A stretch of DNA of 64,000 nucleotides from Paramyrothecium sp. XJ0827. Its lineage: Eukaryota; Ascomycota; Sordariomycetes; Hypocreales; Stachybotryaceae. Below, in pieces: positions 11,990 through 25,294 of this stretch. The notes beneath the pieces are model-generated. The model was not told the origin of the DNA, did not search any database, and worked only from the letters and a program-made list of their open reading frames with translations. The position numbers were made by a program, and so were the translations under genes. Location: NCBI GenBank assembly GCA_020881915.1, contig JAJFPB010000003.1, positions 3,472,001-3,536,000 on the forward strand, given 5' to 3'. Numbering within the stretch: the stretch's first letter is position 1; each line of letters opens with the position of its first letter.

Positions 11990-12765
11990 ATTGGCGGTGT
12001 TGATGTAGCTGGGACGAGAGGCTCTGGCAGGTGAGAGGAGATCGAATTCAAAGCGCTGTCCTTGATCACAGCAAGAGTGCCCAGGTGGGTGTGGCAGGGG
12101 ATTGTCGATGCAAGGGTAGAGGTGTTGCAGGCAATGGACGTCGAAGCTATCGCAGGTTGATACAGGTACAGGTCGTTATCCAGGACCCCATGCGTCAGGT
12201 AAGGTAGACGCTGATGCAGCAACCAAGCTGGAAGCGGGACGCTGTCAAGCCACACGCTAGCGAGCTCCTCCAGCCACAGTCGCTGCATGTCCAGCACAAT
12301 ATGATGACGTCTGTCACCTGATGTCATGTGATGGCACCGCCACACTTTGTATCGGACGCCAGTGCATGACGGGAACCCGTGGCACCTCTATGCGGGCGGG
12401 TCGTGTCCCATCTATCAATAAGGGTCATGCTGTCAGCTGCTCCGACGTCGTGATGTCGTGTATTCAGTTTCTTGTATAGATTATAACCCATTTTCCACGA
12501 GCGCAATCGTTCAAACCGCCGCAACCCTAATCCTCCCCTATCCTCCGGGTGCCGGCACCCTTTGAGTCCTCACCTCGCTGCTCAACACTTCGAATCCCGC
12601 AACCGAACCACAATCACCCTATCCTACCTACGTCCATCCATCGACTTCCTCAGATCCTGTCGAGTCGCCCCGACTACAACACTGCGATTACCTCAACCTC
12701 TATGCGACCGAGTTCCACGTCCAACGCCGCCATAAGCCGATGAACTCGGGTACTGAGACGGCGCA
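11990..12765. other. Divergent promoter region, V-ATPase E / NIPA transporter
   Basis: About 780 nt separate the two divergent start codons. The stretch 12480-12720 on the plus strand is C- and pyrimidine-rich, as is common just upstream of filamentous-fungal start sites. No additional gene is visible. Confidence 0.55.
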
Positions 12766-14445
12766 ATGGGACCACTAGGCGGTATCTCTCCCGGAGGGAG
12801 CATTGCTGTATGTCACCGCCGGAGACGGCAACAACGGCCGCCAGGCCAAAAGTCACCTGCTAACAGCGCATAATACTAGTTGGGCATTTTTGCAGGTCTG
12901 CTGTCCACCAGCGTCCAGAGCCTAGGCCTGACATTACAACGAAAGTCACACATCTTGGAGGACGAGAAGGGCCCGCACGATGTACGCCGTCCACCATATA
13001 GGAGGAGGAGATGGCAGCTCGGCATGGCCATGTTCATCGTGGCGAACCTCCTTGGAAGCACGGTACAGATATCAACCTTGCCACTTCCCGTCCTATCTAC
13101 GCTCCAGGCCGCCGGCCTGGTCTTCAACTCGATCTGCGCTACATTGATACTCAGCGAGCCATTCACGCGGTGGTCTTTTTGCGGCACCCTCCTTGTGACC
13201 GCAGGCGCTATCCTCATTGCGATCTTTGGGGCCATCCCTTCACCGGCCCATGATTTACGGGAGTTGCTCGTCCTGATGGGCCGAAAACCCTTCCTGGTAT
13301 GGATGAGCCTGCAAGCGGTATTCGTCATTGCGCTTGCTATCGTCATCGACGTTGTCAACCGCACGTCAAGCCTGTCACACAACGGTCGGTTCCGGCTTAT
13401 TCGCGGCATCACATATGGAGTTATCAGTGGTGATCTCTCTGCCCATGCTCTCCTCTTTGCCAAGTCGGCAGTAGAGCTTCTCATTAAAACTATTGGTGGA
13501 AAGAACCAATTCACCCATTGGGAGGCATGGGTCATCTTACTGGCACTTGTCGCCTTGGCGCTGTGTCAGCTGTACTACCTTCACCGTGGTCTCAAGCTGG
13601 TATCGACTTCTGTTCTTTACCCGCTCGTGTTCTGCGTGTACAACATTATCGCAATTTTGGATGGCTTGATATACTTCGACCAAACCAGTCTCATTTCGCC
13701 TCTGCGGGCATGTCTTATTGCCCTAGGCACAGTTATCCTTTTATCGGGGGTTCTAGCTCTGTCTTGGAGGTTGAGCGATGAGCAGCACACGCCTGGCGTC
13801 GGCCAGTCATCCCTGGCACCTGGCCTAGGCCTCGTGGAGGACACAGACGCTGAAGAGGAATCTCTTCTCGGCTCTGACGAGGCCGCGGTGGAGGATGAGC
13901 CCCGGGCTGCATACCAGACATTCCCCCACGATACGAGCGTTGAAACTACGCCCCTGGTGCCATCGCGTAAAAAGAGCTTTCGCTGGGCGGAGCGTGCTGA
14001 GATTTGGGGCGAGCTGGAAGATCAAGATGAGCCTACAACACCAACTGGCCGCAACCGCTCTAGCACACTGCCCGCTCGGAGCGAATCGACACCGCTGTTG
14101 TCAGGGCCGAGGCGGTCAATAAGTGGCGGTGGTGGTGGTCCGAGCGAGGCAGGGCCCAGCACCGAGCAGAGCCCCCGCAGGGCCACGCGGAGGCGTAGGA
14201 AAAGCACAGGGTTCCCAGGACTTGTTGCCCGCCGCCAGCAGCTGAAAAAGCGGGATACGTCCATAACAGAGTCGCTCGGGCAAGTCTTATCTCTCAAATG
14301 GTGGAAGGGCAGGGATCGTCGGCTTTCCGGCGGCTCTGATGCGGAGGGGTCTGCTTCATGGCCAAGGTATAGAGACCTAGGAGATGTTGACGGCGACGAG
14401 GCGGGTGAGACTGGGCCCGGGGCACCGAATGATTCGGCTGTATGA
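12766..14445 (+). CDS. NIPA-type (DUF803) magnesium transporter, multi-pass membrane protein
   Basis: Exons 12766..12807 and 12880..14445 encode 535 aa. The first exon gives MGPLGGISPGGSIA and splices into LGIFAGLLSTSVQSLGLTLQRK, which is why I placed the start at 12766 rather than within exon 2. Residues 10 to about 330 contain some eight to nine hydrophobic segments, with the family-like blocks LLGSTVQISTLPLPVLSTLQA, FNSICATLILSEPF, GVISGDLSAHALLFAKSAVELL and VLYPLVFCVYNIIAILDGLIYFDQ. NIPA proteins are Mg2+ or divalent cation transporters of plasma or endomembranes related to the drug/metabolite transporter fold. The C-terminal 200 residues are hydrophilic, acidic then Ser/Arg-rich, and probably cytosolic; such a tail is common in fungal members. 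Substrate is inferred from the family only. Confidence 0.85.
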
Positions 14446-15040
14446 CTTTTCCTCTTCTTTGGGATCTTTTTCTTTAGCAGGTGCAGCGTACTAGAATACA
14501 TCATGACTGGCGCTTGGGTAGCCTTGACGAGGGCTTCAAGACATTCAAAGGCTTCATAGCAATAATACTCTATACCCCTGTATCTGATTCGGTCTGTTCT
14601 GCCAAGGATACGAGCAATGCTTTCACGTCGATCGGGAGGATAGTTGATGGGCCCTCGAGGCTTGCGAATCAAACACAAAGTATTGAAATTGGTCACAAAG
14701 TGGATCGACGAGCAATGCAAAGTGCGAGGCAAAAAGGACGCCGGAATGCTTTTGTTCCAGGCGTCAAATCTATAACAGGTGACTACCTATGCTATGCAAC
14801 CAATAAATGAACAAGCTGTTTGAGCTAGTTGACTTTGCACTGATCCACCAAGTGCGTTATGAGTATTCCCACCAGTCGTCTATATCGTAGAATAATATTA
14901 AAAGGCAGTGTAAATGAGTGAAAATCGTTCAGGGAACCGAGTGCCAGCTGAGTTTTTAACGTGATACGAAGCGAACGCAGCACCACACACCCTCCGGTGC
15001 TTCCCGCAGTGACCTGACGGCGGGGCGGGCGACGAGATCC
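14446..15040. other. Convergent intergenic region
   Basis: About 600 nt between the 3' ends of the NIPA gene (+) and the tetraspanin gene (-). It is AT-rich around 14800-14900 and should carry both 3'-UTRs. No further gene is supported. Confidence 0.6.
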
Positions 15041-15835
15041 TTAGATCTGGTAGTAGCCCGTCTTCTCGTCGATGTAGCGATAGCGCTCACGCTCCTTGCG
15101 GTCCTTGAGAAGACACGCAATGCAGAGGATGAAGAGAGCATCAACACCTAAGAGGAAACATCGATTAGCTGAGAGTACAAGAATCCAGGTCTGCGAGGTG
15201 AACATACCAACAAAAGCGAACAAGGCGGTGAAAACTTGATCGAGGAAGGTGTTGGCGAAGTTTCCTATCGGACCCGCGCAGCCGGGTGCCAAAGCGGCAG
15301 CAGCAGGGCTTGGGCATATTGAGTCTGTGACAAAGGCGGGTGAGGTGCTGTTGAGGTAGCCACAGCACTTGAACTAGAGGGATGGGTTAGCCACAATTTG
15401 CTCTGGTCCCATGAAGGAGTTCTGGGGACTTACCGAAGTCTGCATCAGGTCGTGGACATCGGGAGTCTGCGTCAAGTAGACTTGTCCGAAGGCACCTTTG
15501 AAGCGCAGTGTCATGACCCAAATGTAGATACCGAGAATGAGAGTGAAGACGGAGCAGAGGGCAACGGCAGCGCTGGAGAGCTTCAACCAGCCGCGCGCGG
15601 GCAGCCACATGCCGGGAAGCGTGAGCACGAAGGCGACTAATATCAACACGCCGTTGGCGATGCCAGCTGTGAGAGGGAAATCCTTGGACACCAGCTTCCG
15701 CACTGCGTCCTCGCCATTGCTTGGTGCGTTGTTCAGTTGGCTCTGGATGACGAGGGAGAAGCCGAGCGTGATGCCGCCGGTGACGAGGAAGAGGAAGTCC
15801 GTCGCAATGACGGAGAGGAAGATCTTGTTGACCAT
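15041..15835 (-). CDS. Tetraspanin, PLS1-like
   Basis: Exons 15835..15434, 15373..15208 and 15147..15041 encode 224 aa, a standard tetraspanin size. Four membrane segments are visible, at about residues 7-30, 57-77, 86-109 and 180-203. The large extracellular loop carries the diagnostic CCG at 137-139 (FKCCGYLN), plus Cys154 and Cys166, so the four cysteines for two disulfides are present. The short cytosolic tail is rich in charge (LKDRKERERYRYIDEKTG). Fungal PLS1 tetraspanins are required for appressorium-mediated penetration and ascospore germination in several species, through organising NADPH-oxidase complexes. The N-terminus MVNK and the tail resemble PLS1, but separation from other fungal tetraspanin classes needs a tree. 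Intron donors are GTAAGT and GTATGT. Confidence 0.88.
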
Positions 15836-18800
15836 GATGGCTGATTATAGGCTTGTTGCCTGGGCTGTCGAAACGTCCTTTGGTTTGGATTGACGATGTC
15901 TTGCCGGGCTGTATATGTCGAATGATTGCCGCTGTGTTCTGGGTGAAGTGGTGTTTGACGCCGGCGTCGGGGTATAAAGATGCAAAAGGCTTGAGCCGCG
16001 TGTTGGTGATAAATGAAAGACTGGAAGGTAGTACGATATGGCGACCCCGTAGAGCACTGCTCTTCTCCCTGGTGGTTTCCTGCGAGTGGTGCTTGAAATG
16101 GAGGAAATTGAAAAATTATGCACAGTAGAAAAGACTAGCCAGCGGATTGTTGAGTGTGAAGAAAGGCTAGGAAAGGGAGAATGTAGAATAGAAGATTGGC
16201 ACCAAGAGAAGGCCTAGTCCCAGACTAGAGCGAAAAGAATGACTGATGATGCGGGTGATGAGGATGGAGAGCAGAAGAGAAGGAGACAAAAAAGGGCTTC
16301 TGGGCGCGGCCCCGGCCATAAGAAATGCAAGACGAACTCGAGGCAGCTTGCGACATTCCGAGTATCTGACGAGCTTCAGAGCAGGCCACCAGCCTGGCAT
16401 GTCTGACTAGAGCCGTTTCAGATTGACACTGATGAAGCAGCGAAGCCACGGGCCGGTGGGGGCAGATCCCGGCAGCCAATGAGGGCGCCTGGGCGTGACT
16501 GATTCGGGGTCGCCCCCGTCGGCCAAGCGGCTGAATAAGAGCCCTGAGTGGCCTGTTGGTGGTCCCTTGGGTCGTCTTGGTGGCCTGTTGGCCCCCGGCA
16601 GATCGGGTCGCGGGCGGCACTGGGGCAGCGGGCAGCCAACCCTCCAATCGCCTGGCCCCGCGCACCACCGCGCAGGGTGATGAAATGCCTGGGGCCACCG
16701 CTATCACCTGGGCGAGTCGCCCGCCCAGCCCAAGCAGAATACGACTGCGACACTGCGCCGGCCAATGAGGCCTGCTCGCCAGGCCGGTGCAATCAAGATT
16801 TTTAATCTCGAGAAATGAGCGAGTCGGCCGTTCTCCGCCCGTGGGCTGGCACCTTACCCACCCGCGCGAGCATTTTCGCATGGTTGCGCGGCGGTGGGTG
16901 ACATGACGCCGGAAATCTGCTTTGGTTTAGGTTGCATGCCCGCTCGGCCAGTACCGAAAGCCTCCTCCGGGGATGAATCCTACGATCTCTCCCGAGCATG
17001 TGTGCATGTGTGCGTCTGTGTGTGTATGTGTGCAGGCTAACGTTAGAGCCCAGGTGCACGCACCCATGACGTGAGCGCACAGAGGGTGACTGAGGTGCTG
17101 AGCCATTAGATCAGCAGTCCCATCTTGCGACGGGGGGGTACCTATTCCCAGGTACCCGATTACTCTGAACATGCCTTATTAGGAATTTTGCACCCAAAAT
17201 TTCCCGACTCAATACACAACCTTAGTAACGAAGGTACCCCGTGCACAGGGCACGTCTCTCCCGTCTCCCAGTAATCACCCGCTCTGATTATAGCAGCCCG
17301 GGGAGATTTGGAGGGACCTTGCACTCCCATCAGTAATGTGCCCGTGAGCCTGCCCCCCAGCGGAAAATAAAAAAAGGCTTCTGAAGCAAGAGTCCCTACA
17401 GCAACCACGCAAAAATAGCGGTATGTGAAACAGCGTGCACAAGAATAACCACGGCATCATGCGATCGGCTCAGATCTGGTCTAAAGATGGAAATGAGCCA
17501 GATTGCTGGGACGAGTGCGGGTTCCTTTGCGCTGGTATAAAAGCCAGCTTCGACTACTCTTGGGTATGTCGAAGCCCGTCTTGCGTGGTGGTTCTCGAGT
17601 TCTTGCCCCCAGCTTGGTTCGCACTTTGGCGATATCATCTATCTGTTGCGGCTCCTATTCATCGCACGACCGCATTGTTTCGATTGCCATTTCTATTTTC
17701 GGTTTACCATCGCGGTTGGATTCGAGCTCAGTTGAGATCAACCAGATCCAGCTTGGGACGAATGTTACTTCGTTCCGGTCATTTTACCCGTTCCCCGTTG
17801 TGATAATCCCCGTCCCGGCTGGCTTACATACGACTTGTGGAGAGGGCACTCGAGAACAGCTCCGGGCTTCTGGCTTGTGGCATAATTCAGACAATCCTGC
17901 CAACATATTCCTCGAATAAGGTATGGATCACTCCATGATACCCGATTTGTTTGTCACAGGGACTTAGTCACCTTTGTGATGGATGACTTCCTCTAGGAAG
18001 CGATGGTGAAGTCTCAATCCTCCTCTGTAAGTTTCATCCTCTGCATCTATGCGATCCTATCTCGTATATATGGAGCCCAGTGAGGTATCCATGCGTATAC
18101 TATGTATCCACGGAGAGTGGATAGAAACAACAAGCAGATCCGTGATTTGCCATTAACCGTTGTTGGCCTGGTTCCCGGACATATCTCACCAGTTCGTGAG
18201 CTTATACTTGTAGGTTCACGTCAAAAGCACCAAAACTGGTGATTCAAGGTTGATCCCCCTAACTACGAACTTACCAGCACCTGCAATACACTCTCATCCA
18301 AAGAAGACACGGAACGAATCTACAGCGGGCTGCATTTTATCTTCGCAAACCTCCATATAATTAGTATTACGTGACATGGGAATATTGTGCGCACAGACAA
18401 GTGGTGTAGGGTAGGGAAGAGTGAGAAGTGGAGGCAACGACTACTTGCCGCCTGAGGCAGAATGTCTCCTAGATATCGGGTGGAGACTCCGGGGGCCCTA
18501 AGAACACCCCTGCTAGCGTGGCTGCTAAGGCATCTTACGCGCCTACTGTACTTGAGGTGGTTTACCGTAAGGTACCTTTTCTTACCTGGGGTGGCCTAAT
18601 ATTATGCAAACGAGTGGGCAGGCTCTGATAGATACATATCTGAAGCTCTTCCCCTTGGCGCATCCCCCACCCACACAAAACGGCGATGAACCTGTGGCAC
18701 GAACCACAGTGCAGTGTCTCTTACATATCTGAGAATCTTTCCACGGCAACGCCGCCTCACGAAAGCGCTGCGTGGCAACAGTACAAAACGAGCAAGCCAA

Positions 18801-21800
18801 GTATTGGGTGCATCTTCATCGTAGAGCTCCAAGTCCATCCGGCCAGACGGCGGCAACGGCGAGACTACCGAGGGGGAAAAAAGCCTCCACTAAGGCGCAA
18901 ACCGGCCACTTGGCTACTTTGGTCCAGACGCTTCCATCCCCACTGGCGTGCGTTCGCGTCCGACAGATTGACGGGCCTAAGAAGCCAATCTCGGACAGCA
19001 GCCTCTTCGCTATTCGTGAGAGCTATTAGCCGCTATTTGCTTGCAGGGTCATTGCTTGCGGCATTTTGTGGAGATGACCACCCCAAGCTGGCCTAGTTTC
19101 TATCGTATGTGAGCTTTCACCTGGACCCCTGTCGTCCGAGGAAAGCCACGGGGCTGTCATGGATCGACCCACGATGATGATCGAGGAACCGGCTTTCATG
19201 CGGGATGCACCTGACATCCAGACATTAGTAGCCAGACCTTGTCTAGTCAGCCTAGGGCTTTGGTATGCCATGCAAAGCAAGGAATGTCTGACCTGTCTTG
19301 CATCATTTCGTCTGCGCCTCGGTGTAGATTCCGAGCCAAGCTAGTGAGCTGTTGTATGGGAATGCTTGGCAAGCGAGACCACGGGTCACATCCGAGACCA
19401 TGCCTTTGTTTAATCAAGGCTTCCACGGTGATGACTTCGCATTGCCTTTACGCATTGTGCTCTGGGTTCTGGGTCAGATATTGATTGCAGGCCCGAGCCT
19501 AGTAAACCACAACGTGGCAGATCAAAGGACTTGACAAGCCTTGGAGGAAAAATGACTCCAGTTGCCGGTGGAAACGACGTCAACCCAGCCCGCCTACCTG
19601 CAAGTATTTTCCCTTTCCAATCCAAGGTCCGTATCTGCCACTGCGGGCTTTCATGAGTCTATCAGAATTTAGCCAACAAACACACAGGCATTTGGTTGAG
19701 AGCCGCCTCGGCCTACAGTTCCCTCTGGCCTCGATCAATCATCACGTTGCTTCTCCTCATCACCTTGATGTAAGGCTATCAGATGATGATCTGTCAGGAC
19801 ACACTTTCAAGGCGAGAAACCACCCGATTATCGCAGCGGAATCCTCTTTTACCGTGCCGAAACTCGAGAAGCGATTCCAGAACGACCAAGCCTCAAGCCG
19901 GTAACGAATGCCACCAGCCGCGAAAGTGGAGGCAAGGCTTTTAGTTCTGGATTTGCACACGCGCCGTTCCCCAATGCCGCTGGCTGTGCATTGCCAAGGA
20001 TATGGAGAGATCGAGAAAGTCGTAAGCCCCGGATGCCCGCGACCTCGCATACTTCACGGTCCTTTCGTAACAACGCGGCTTCTGATAATGTTAGCTTTAA
20101 TAACCGGACACACCCGTACCACGACTGGCAACACGAATCTTTGAGTCAACTTTTGACAGGTTGGGACAAATCAGTGGGCAAACCCGAGGCAAAGTTACTT
20201 CGCGAAGGAATAGAGGCTATTCAACAGGAATAGCGGATAGGAACGAAAGTAGAGCAGACCTAAGGCTGACATTTCGTGGTTAGATGTGCCAATACTCTAG
20301 AGAGGCGCCCTCAGCGACGTGACACTTCCATATGCGCCCCTCGACCTGGTCTTTTATACTCTTCCCCAAGATGATGAAGCAAACGATGCGTGCCCTTGCT
20401 TGATACATGGCATTTAAATGCTATCGGCCGTTTTCGTCTGGCGCTGATGGACCGAGTATACTATCCATTAAGAAGATGCACGAGCGGCAAGAGTAGCAAT
20501 GTTCTGAAGCGTCGGTACGCATTTGTCTATTGAGCCTTCATCATACTCTTCTAGATTGACAAAGTTTTGGCGTGTAACTGAGCTTTCGCGGTTTCACTGC
20601 CTGGAGGGTTATGTGGTCATGTCCGAGGCCTGCCTACGATTTCCGGTACGGTAGTAGCAGGATGAAGCTTGCGATATCCTGCTTCTCACAGAATCTGCAA
20701 GGTCGTTCTTGATGCTGAAAAATCCCTTGAAATCATGTCTGCGTGACTGATATTGGGCCAGATTACTTGCGCCAGAGCAAGCTCCGGTAGGAGTTTCATT
20801 TGCATTTGGCGCGAGACTTCAAGACCACGAGTCATTCATCGAGCCACTGAGTTTTGGACAGCTAAAGCTCGCTCGCAGCTCATCGATAGGGTTCCTCATT
20901 TTAGGATATACCGAGACTCTCTGAATAATGACACGTTCGCATTCTAATAAGACTGTCTCTTATGCAGACACTGTCTCCCCCTACCATGGTTCAATATGAG
21001 ATGATCAAGAGAACTGTTTGTCGCACCAGCAGTCTGCAGCCTTGTTTTTACGTCTTCTGACTATCGAAAAGCTGCTGTTGGTCACCCTGTGGAGGAAGTG
21101 CGGAGTTCCAAGGTATGCATGAGTGTCTGCTCGATCCCGTAGTCAGATAAATATATTCGGCAACTACCAGTTTGCTCTCTATCCATTTCGTCCATGCCCA
21201 CTCTCCTATCGCTCTGAACAGCTTGCCCACTCCCGATATTGGCTAGTATCTCCAACTATTCACACGGCTTCCAGATCTCTGCTACAAATTCCTTATGTAG
21301 TTGATGTGGAAATGTTTTGTCATGGACAGAGAAAGCAATCAGGAAGGCTCCGAGACTAGAGACTGGCTGTCATGTTAGCTTGGATCAGGCGATTTCTCCA
21401 GTCCGTTGCAAGGATACCATCGGGAGTCAGCACTTCCTCGATAAGCTGAACTCCAACCTTGAACAGCCAAGGTATCTCAGCGTCCAAGGTAATTTACCTT
21501 GGGGCAAGGCCCTGGCGTTGCACGGCATGACCCACTAGAGACACTTGCCAACACCGGCGACTATTGGTACCGTGCATCCTCGTTTAACGATGCGCCAACC
21601 ACGCTTTTCGTGTTGCTTGGCGATTTAGAAGCCATGAGGGTTCCATTTTCTACTATCGTTCTTCATGGCCGAAACGGGTGCTTGCACGACCCGTTTTGGC
21701 TGGGCTCAATACGAATGAGGGATGTCAGATTCCATTTGGCAATCGGGACTTGCCCGTTTATCCAAGCGGAGCAAAACATGCAGCGTGGAGCATAGCCTCA

Positions 21801-24800
21801 AGCACGGGGGACCATGACCCTAATCCGATTATGTTCTATGGCATTGATACCATGCTTGCATCGCAAAGAGACCGAGTGCGCTCGCCATTAGTCTGTGCCG
21901 CCGGTGGAAGACGTCCTACAATCGTCCCACGCGGTAGACAATACCCGGCGAATTTCGGGTGGTGCGGCTTCAAGGGTATCTTCCGCCTAGTCGCAAAGTA
22001 GTCAGGCTCCCGTCATCCCATCTGCCTCAGTTGTCAGATAGTAAGGGCCAAGGATACTTATTTGCTTTAAGCAACATTCCTTGTCGCAAATCTCTACGGC
22101 CCTGTCCTCATCGTCTTTGTGATTAGATGGAGGCCATGGGCAAGGCCAGGGCTGGCTGGCCCCGGAGGACAGGCCTGCAGGCAATACTCGTTGGGCTGAG
22201 TGCCTCCGCATAACATCAACGTCCCAGACCTTGGCAACGAGATTGATAGCGTGGGTATGCATGCTTGAACAGCGGCTAAAGCCAGGCAGCTGAGTGTGGC
22301 CTCACCAGCAGTGTCGTAGCACAAGATTGTTGGAGCAAAGCGTCCTCAAGCTGCAGCCAGCATCTTTGGATCGCATGCTCGACTATTGATGGCCGGCATG
22401 GGGTACATTTGGAACATGTTCTTCCTCAACTTGCAAACAAGTTGGCATGGTGACTTAACTCCGGGCCCCGAACAAGCGCGCCAATTTGGTGGCCCCCCTC
22501 CTCTGTACATCATGCTGATCGATGACATTACTTTGCAGAAGTTTGCCTCTTTCCAAAGGAGCCACCTACGTCTCGAACCATATCAATATTGGTAGGGCCT
22601 GCTAACCCGAGTTCTTCGGCTTGCAGAGGAATTGTTGCCCTTTGCAGGGCGAAAAGTGACGGGCGGCGAGGCCCATGCAGAAGTTCTGAGTTTGAGCTAG
22701 TTTCGTGGTAGTATAAAACGGCCTGAAGGTGGACGTGCATCGATAGCTACGGCCCACGTTCGGTGCATTGTAGTGGTTGCATATTTTTTATGATGAGCTG
22801 TAATCTGGGCCTCCAAATGGGCAACGCAATGTCTGGAGCCTGCTACGAGTGGGAAAGGCGTAATTTGTTGGTCCGCGTCCTTTCTGCAGACGTGGAGCTT
22901 CTTCGAGGGGTGACAGTTTTTAGCTGCAGAATCTAGCGCGTCATGGAGGAACCATTCAGGGTTGAAAATGGCGGTCCACAGTAAGCCTTCGTGTCAAGGA
23001 GCTGGTGCGGTGACCACCCAGAAGTCGCAAATCCACCGATTCAGGTGCATGGGAGTACAAGTAGTCTGTGCATAGCATGAAGACAAGCTGACGGCGAGCT
23101 TGGTCGAGACAGGCTGCTTGAGGCACGTGGAGAGATGGAAGATTGATAGGTAGACAAATGGAGGCTGCGGCGACCATGGCAGATCATAAGCCCACCACTT
23201 AATCCTTCGGCTCTGGCCGCATGAGACGAGACAGCCAGCCTTGAGAACGCCCCATCACAACGTCGCGCCTGTGGTGGATGCAGAGGCCCTCGTGGGAACA
23301 GGTTGGCCACATGCTAGGGGCGCCGGCCCGCATACATGCGTGCGAGTACTGTGTCCTTGTAGGGGTGGTGTGTGTGAGAGCAAAAGGTACATGTCATGCG
23401 TGCAAGGTGACAATAGTAGGTTCGTGTTGGCGTGAAAGCGTGCGCGCGGGCGTGTTGTGTGAGTGTGTGGGTGGGTGAACGAACGTGCACGTTTCGTCCT
23501 TGGACAATCCCACCATTCTCTCGACACGAGAGTTTAGCAATACTGAGAGATGTAAGACAGAGGAAGAGGCGCAAGGTAAGGTCCCTACCTGGTAGGCAAT
23601 GGCACTAACAGGCGCGAGCCAGGCTACTACTAGTAGGTAGGCAGGCACATTGACGTTCTGCGGCCGGTGTGGTCGGCCACCAAATGACAACATGCACCTA
23701 CAGGGTCTCTGCAGTGTGGTGGCGGCGGCGGGCCACGGTCGGTTGAGGATCACCTTGCTTCTGCAGCTTTCTTCAATGTTCAAGACACTTTTGTGGTACG
23801 TGTGCCGTGAGAAACGGCCTGTCTGTCCTGTGTCCGGCACTCTATGGTGAGGACGGGTATCAGGACTGCAGCATGGGCGAACTAGGACGGAGGCCCTAAC
23901 GATTTCCCGGGCAGCAGGCTGGTCGTCTTCATCTCGTGTCGGCCTATCCACCTTGTTTTATCTGCAGCAATGCAGGCAGAGTGAGTGTACGGAGGCAGGG
24001 CAGCGTGTCAAGCAAGGCCTAGACAGCACTATTGTACGATTGGGCAGGGTCCTAGTTGCATCGAGACGGAAGCCATACCCTGTCAGGTCTCGACCCATCT
24101 CCCAGATGTGAAATGAATAAGCAGTAATCAGAAGAGACGACGACCAGCGCACAGAAAGGATCGCCGTAATATCAGAAATAAAGAACAGGATACCGCCGCG
24201 CATGTCGTAATGGATTTGTCGTCTGCCTGGCTGTCTGTTTGGTCTTCTTTTTGCACTGGGTTGATTCTACGTTGCTCAGCTTCATTGGTCCGAAAGCATC
24301 GTTGTAGGCACCCAGTCCAGGCAAGGTACTACGGTAGGTACCTCGACAAACATGAGGCCCGAACGGGTGTCAAGGCAAGAACAGTCCATGCGGTCTTCCG
24401 AAGATGATACCTCGGGCAGGAGTATTCTCCAAGGTAAGCCGTAACCGGTAGGTGCCCAGATTTCAAGGGGAAAATACAGGGTCCAAAAGTACTTGCGCTA
24501 CCTGCAATTGCCTGGGTTACTTACCTGGAGAGCAGGTACATACCAATCGCATTTTCCCCGTAAGCCCCCTTAAACCCTCGGCTCCCTCTCCCTCTTTTTT
24601 TCTGCGCTCGTAGTTTTCTCTCCAGGTTCCCCCTACATGCATGTAAGGTACCCCCCCTTGTTCCATTCCATCGCTCCCCCGTCAATCTACTAGACTCCCC
24701 ACAATATTGCCTCCTGTTCCTCCACAAGGCACAGAGCACAGGTCCAGCGAGCAAAGTTACGTGGTTCGTACAGTAGCTTAGACTGATGGTGTCTGCTCTG

Positions 24801-25294
24801 GCGCGTCTGGCCACTCGCGAGTTGGCGCAGTCAACCACCCCAAGCGCCCCGACAAGTGCAAGCCCTCACCCCCCTGGTTACCTGGGCCGTCCTCCCCCCG
24901 CCCCTGACACCTGACAAAGCAATACCGTTTCTTTTAAGCCGAATGCCTCGCTCTTGAGGTGCGCGTGCTCGTGCTTGCCTCTTTCCCGCACAGTCCGCAC
25001 CAGACTCAATCCAGCAGAGCGCGCCTCGGCCAACGCCCCAACCACAACCAGGTTTCTGCGACAAAAGCGCAGCTCCCCCCTTCCCCTTCTCTTCCTCTCC
25101 GCTCGACGCCAGATCAAGTATAGATCCATCGGCACCACGCTCAAAACAGCATCTCCACCACTTTTTACCTTTTACAGATTCCTCTTGTGCCCTTTGGGTG
25201 ATACAGTACAATCACGTAGACCAAGGGAAAAAAAGGTCCTATCGTCCCTTGCCTTACTTTTGCCTTGCATCTGTCGCACACGGTACGATTCCAG
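15836..25294. other. Gene desert between the tetraspanin and mcm1, about 9.5 kb
   Basis: I see no supportable gene here. The left part (16300-16800) is GC-rich and carries imperfect GGCC repeats with long open frames on both strands, best explained by base composition. The middle (18600-22700) has ordinary composition, and its frames lack domains. TG/CA-rich stretches occur near 16998-17033 and 23350-23480. AGGTACC-type motifs cluster at 17135-17240, 18550-18600, 23570-23645 and 24320-24660. The right end (24560-25290) is pyrimidine-rich on the plus strand and is the likely mcm1 promoter and leader. Confidence 0.55.

Noticed and set aside
16225..16881. 218-codon minus-strand frame
   Set aside because: Lies in GC-rich DNA where both strands stay open in several frames; composition is Arg/Pro/Gly/Ser-biased with no domain.
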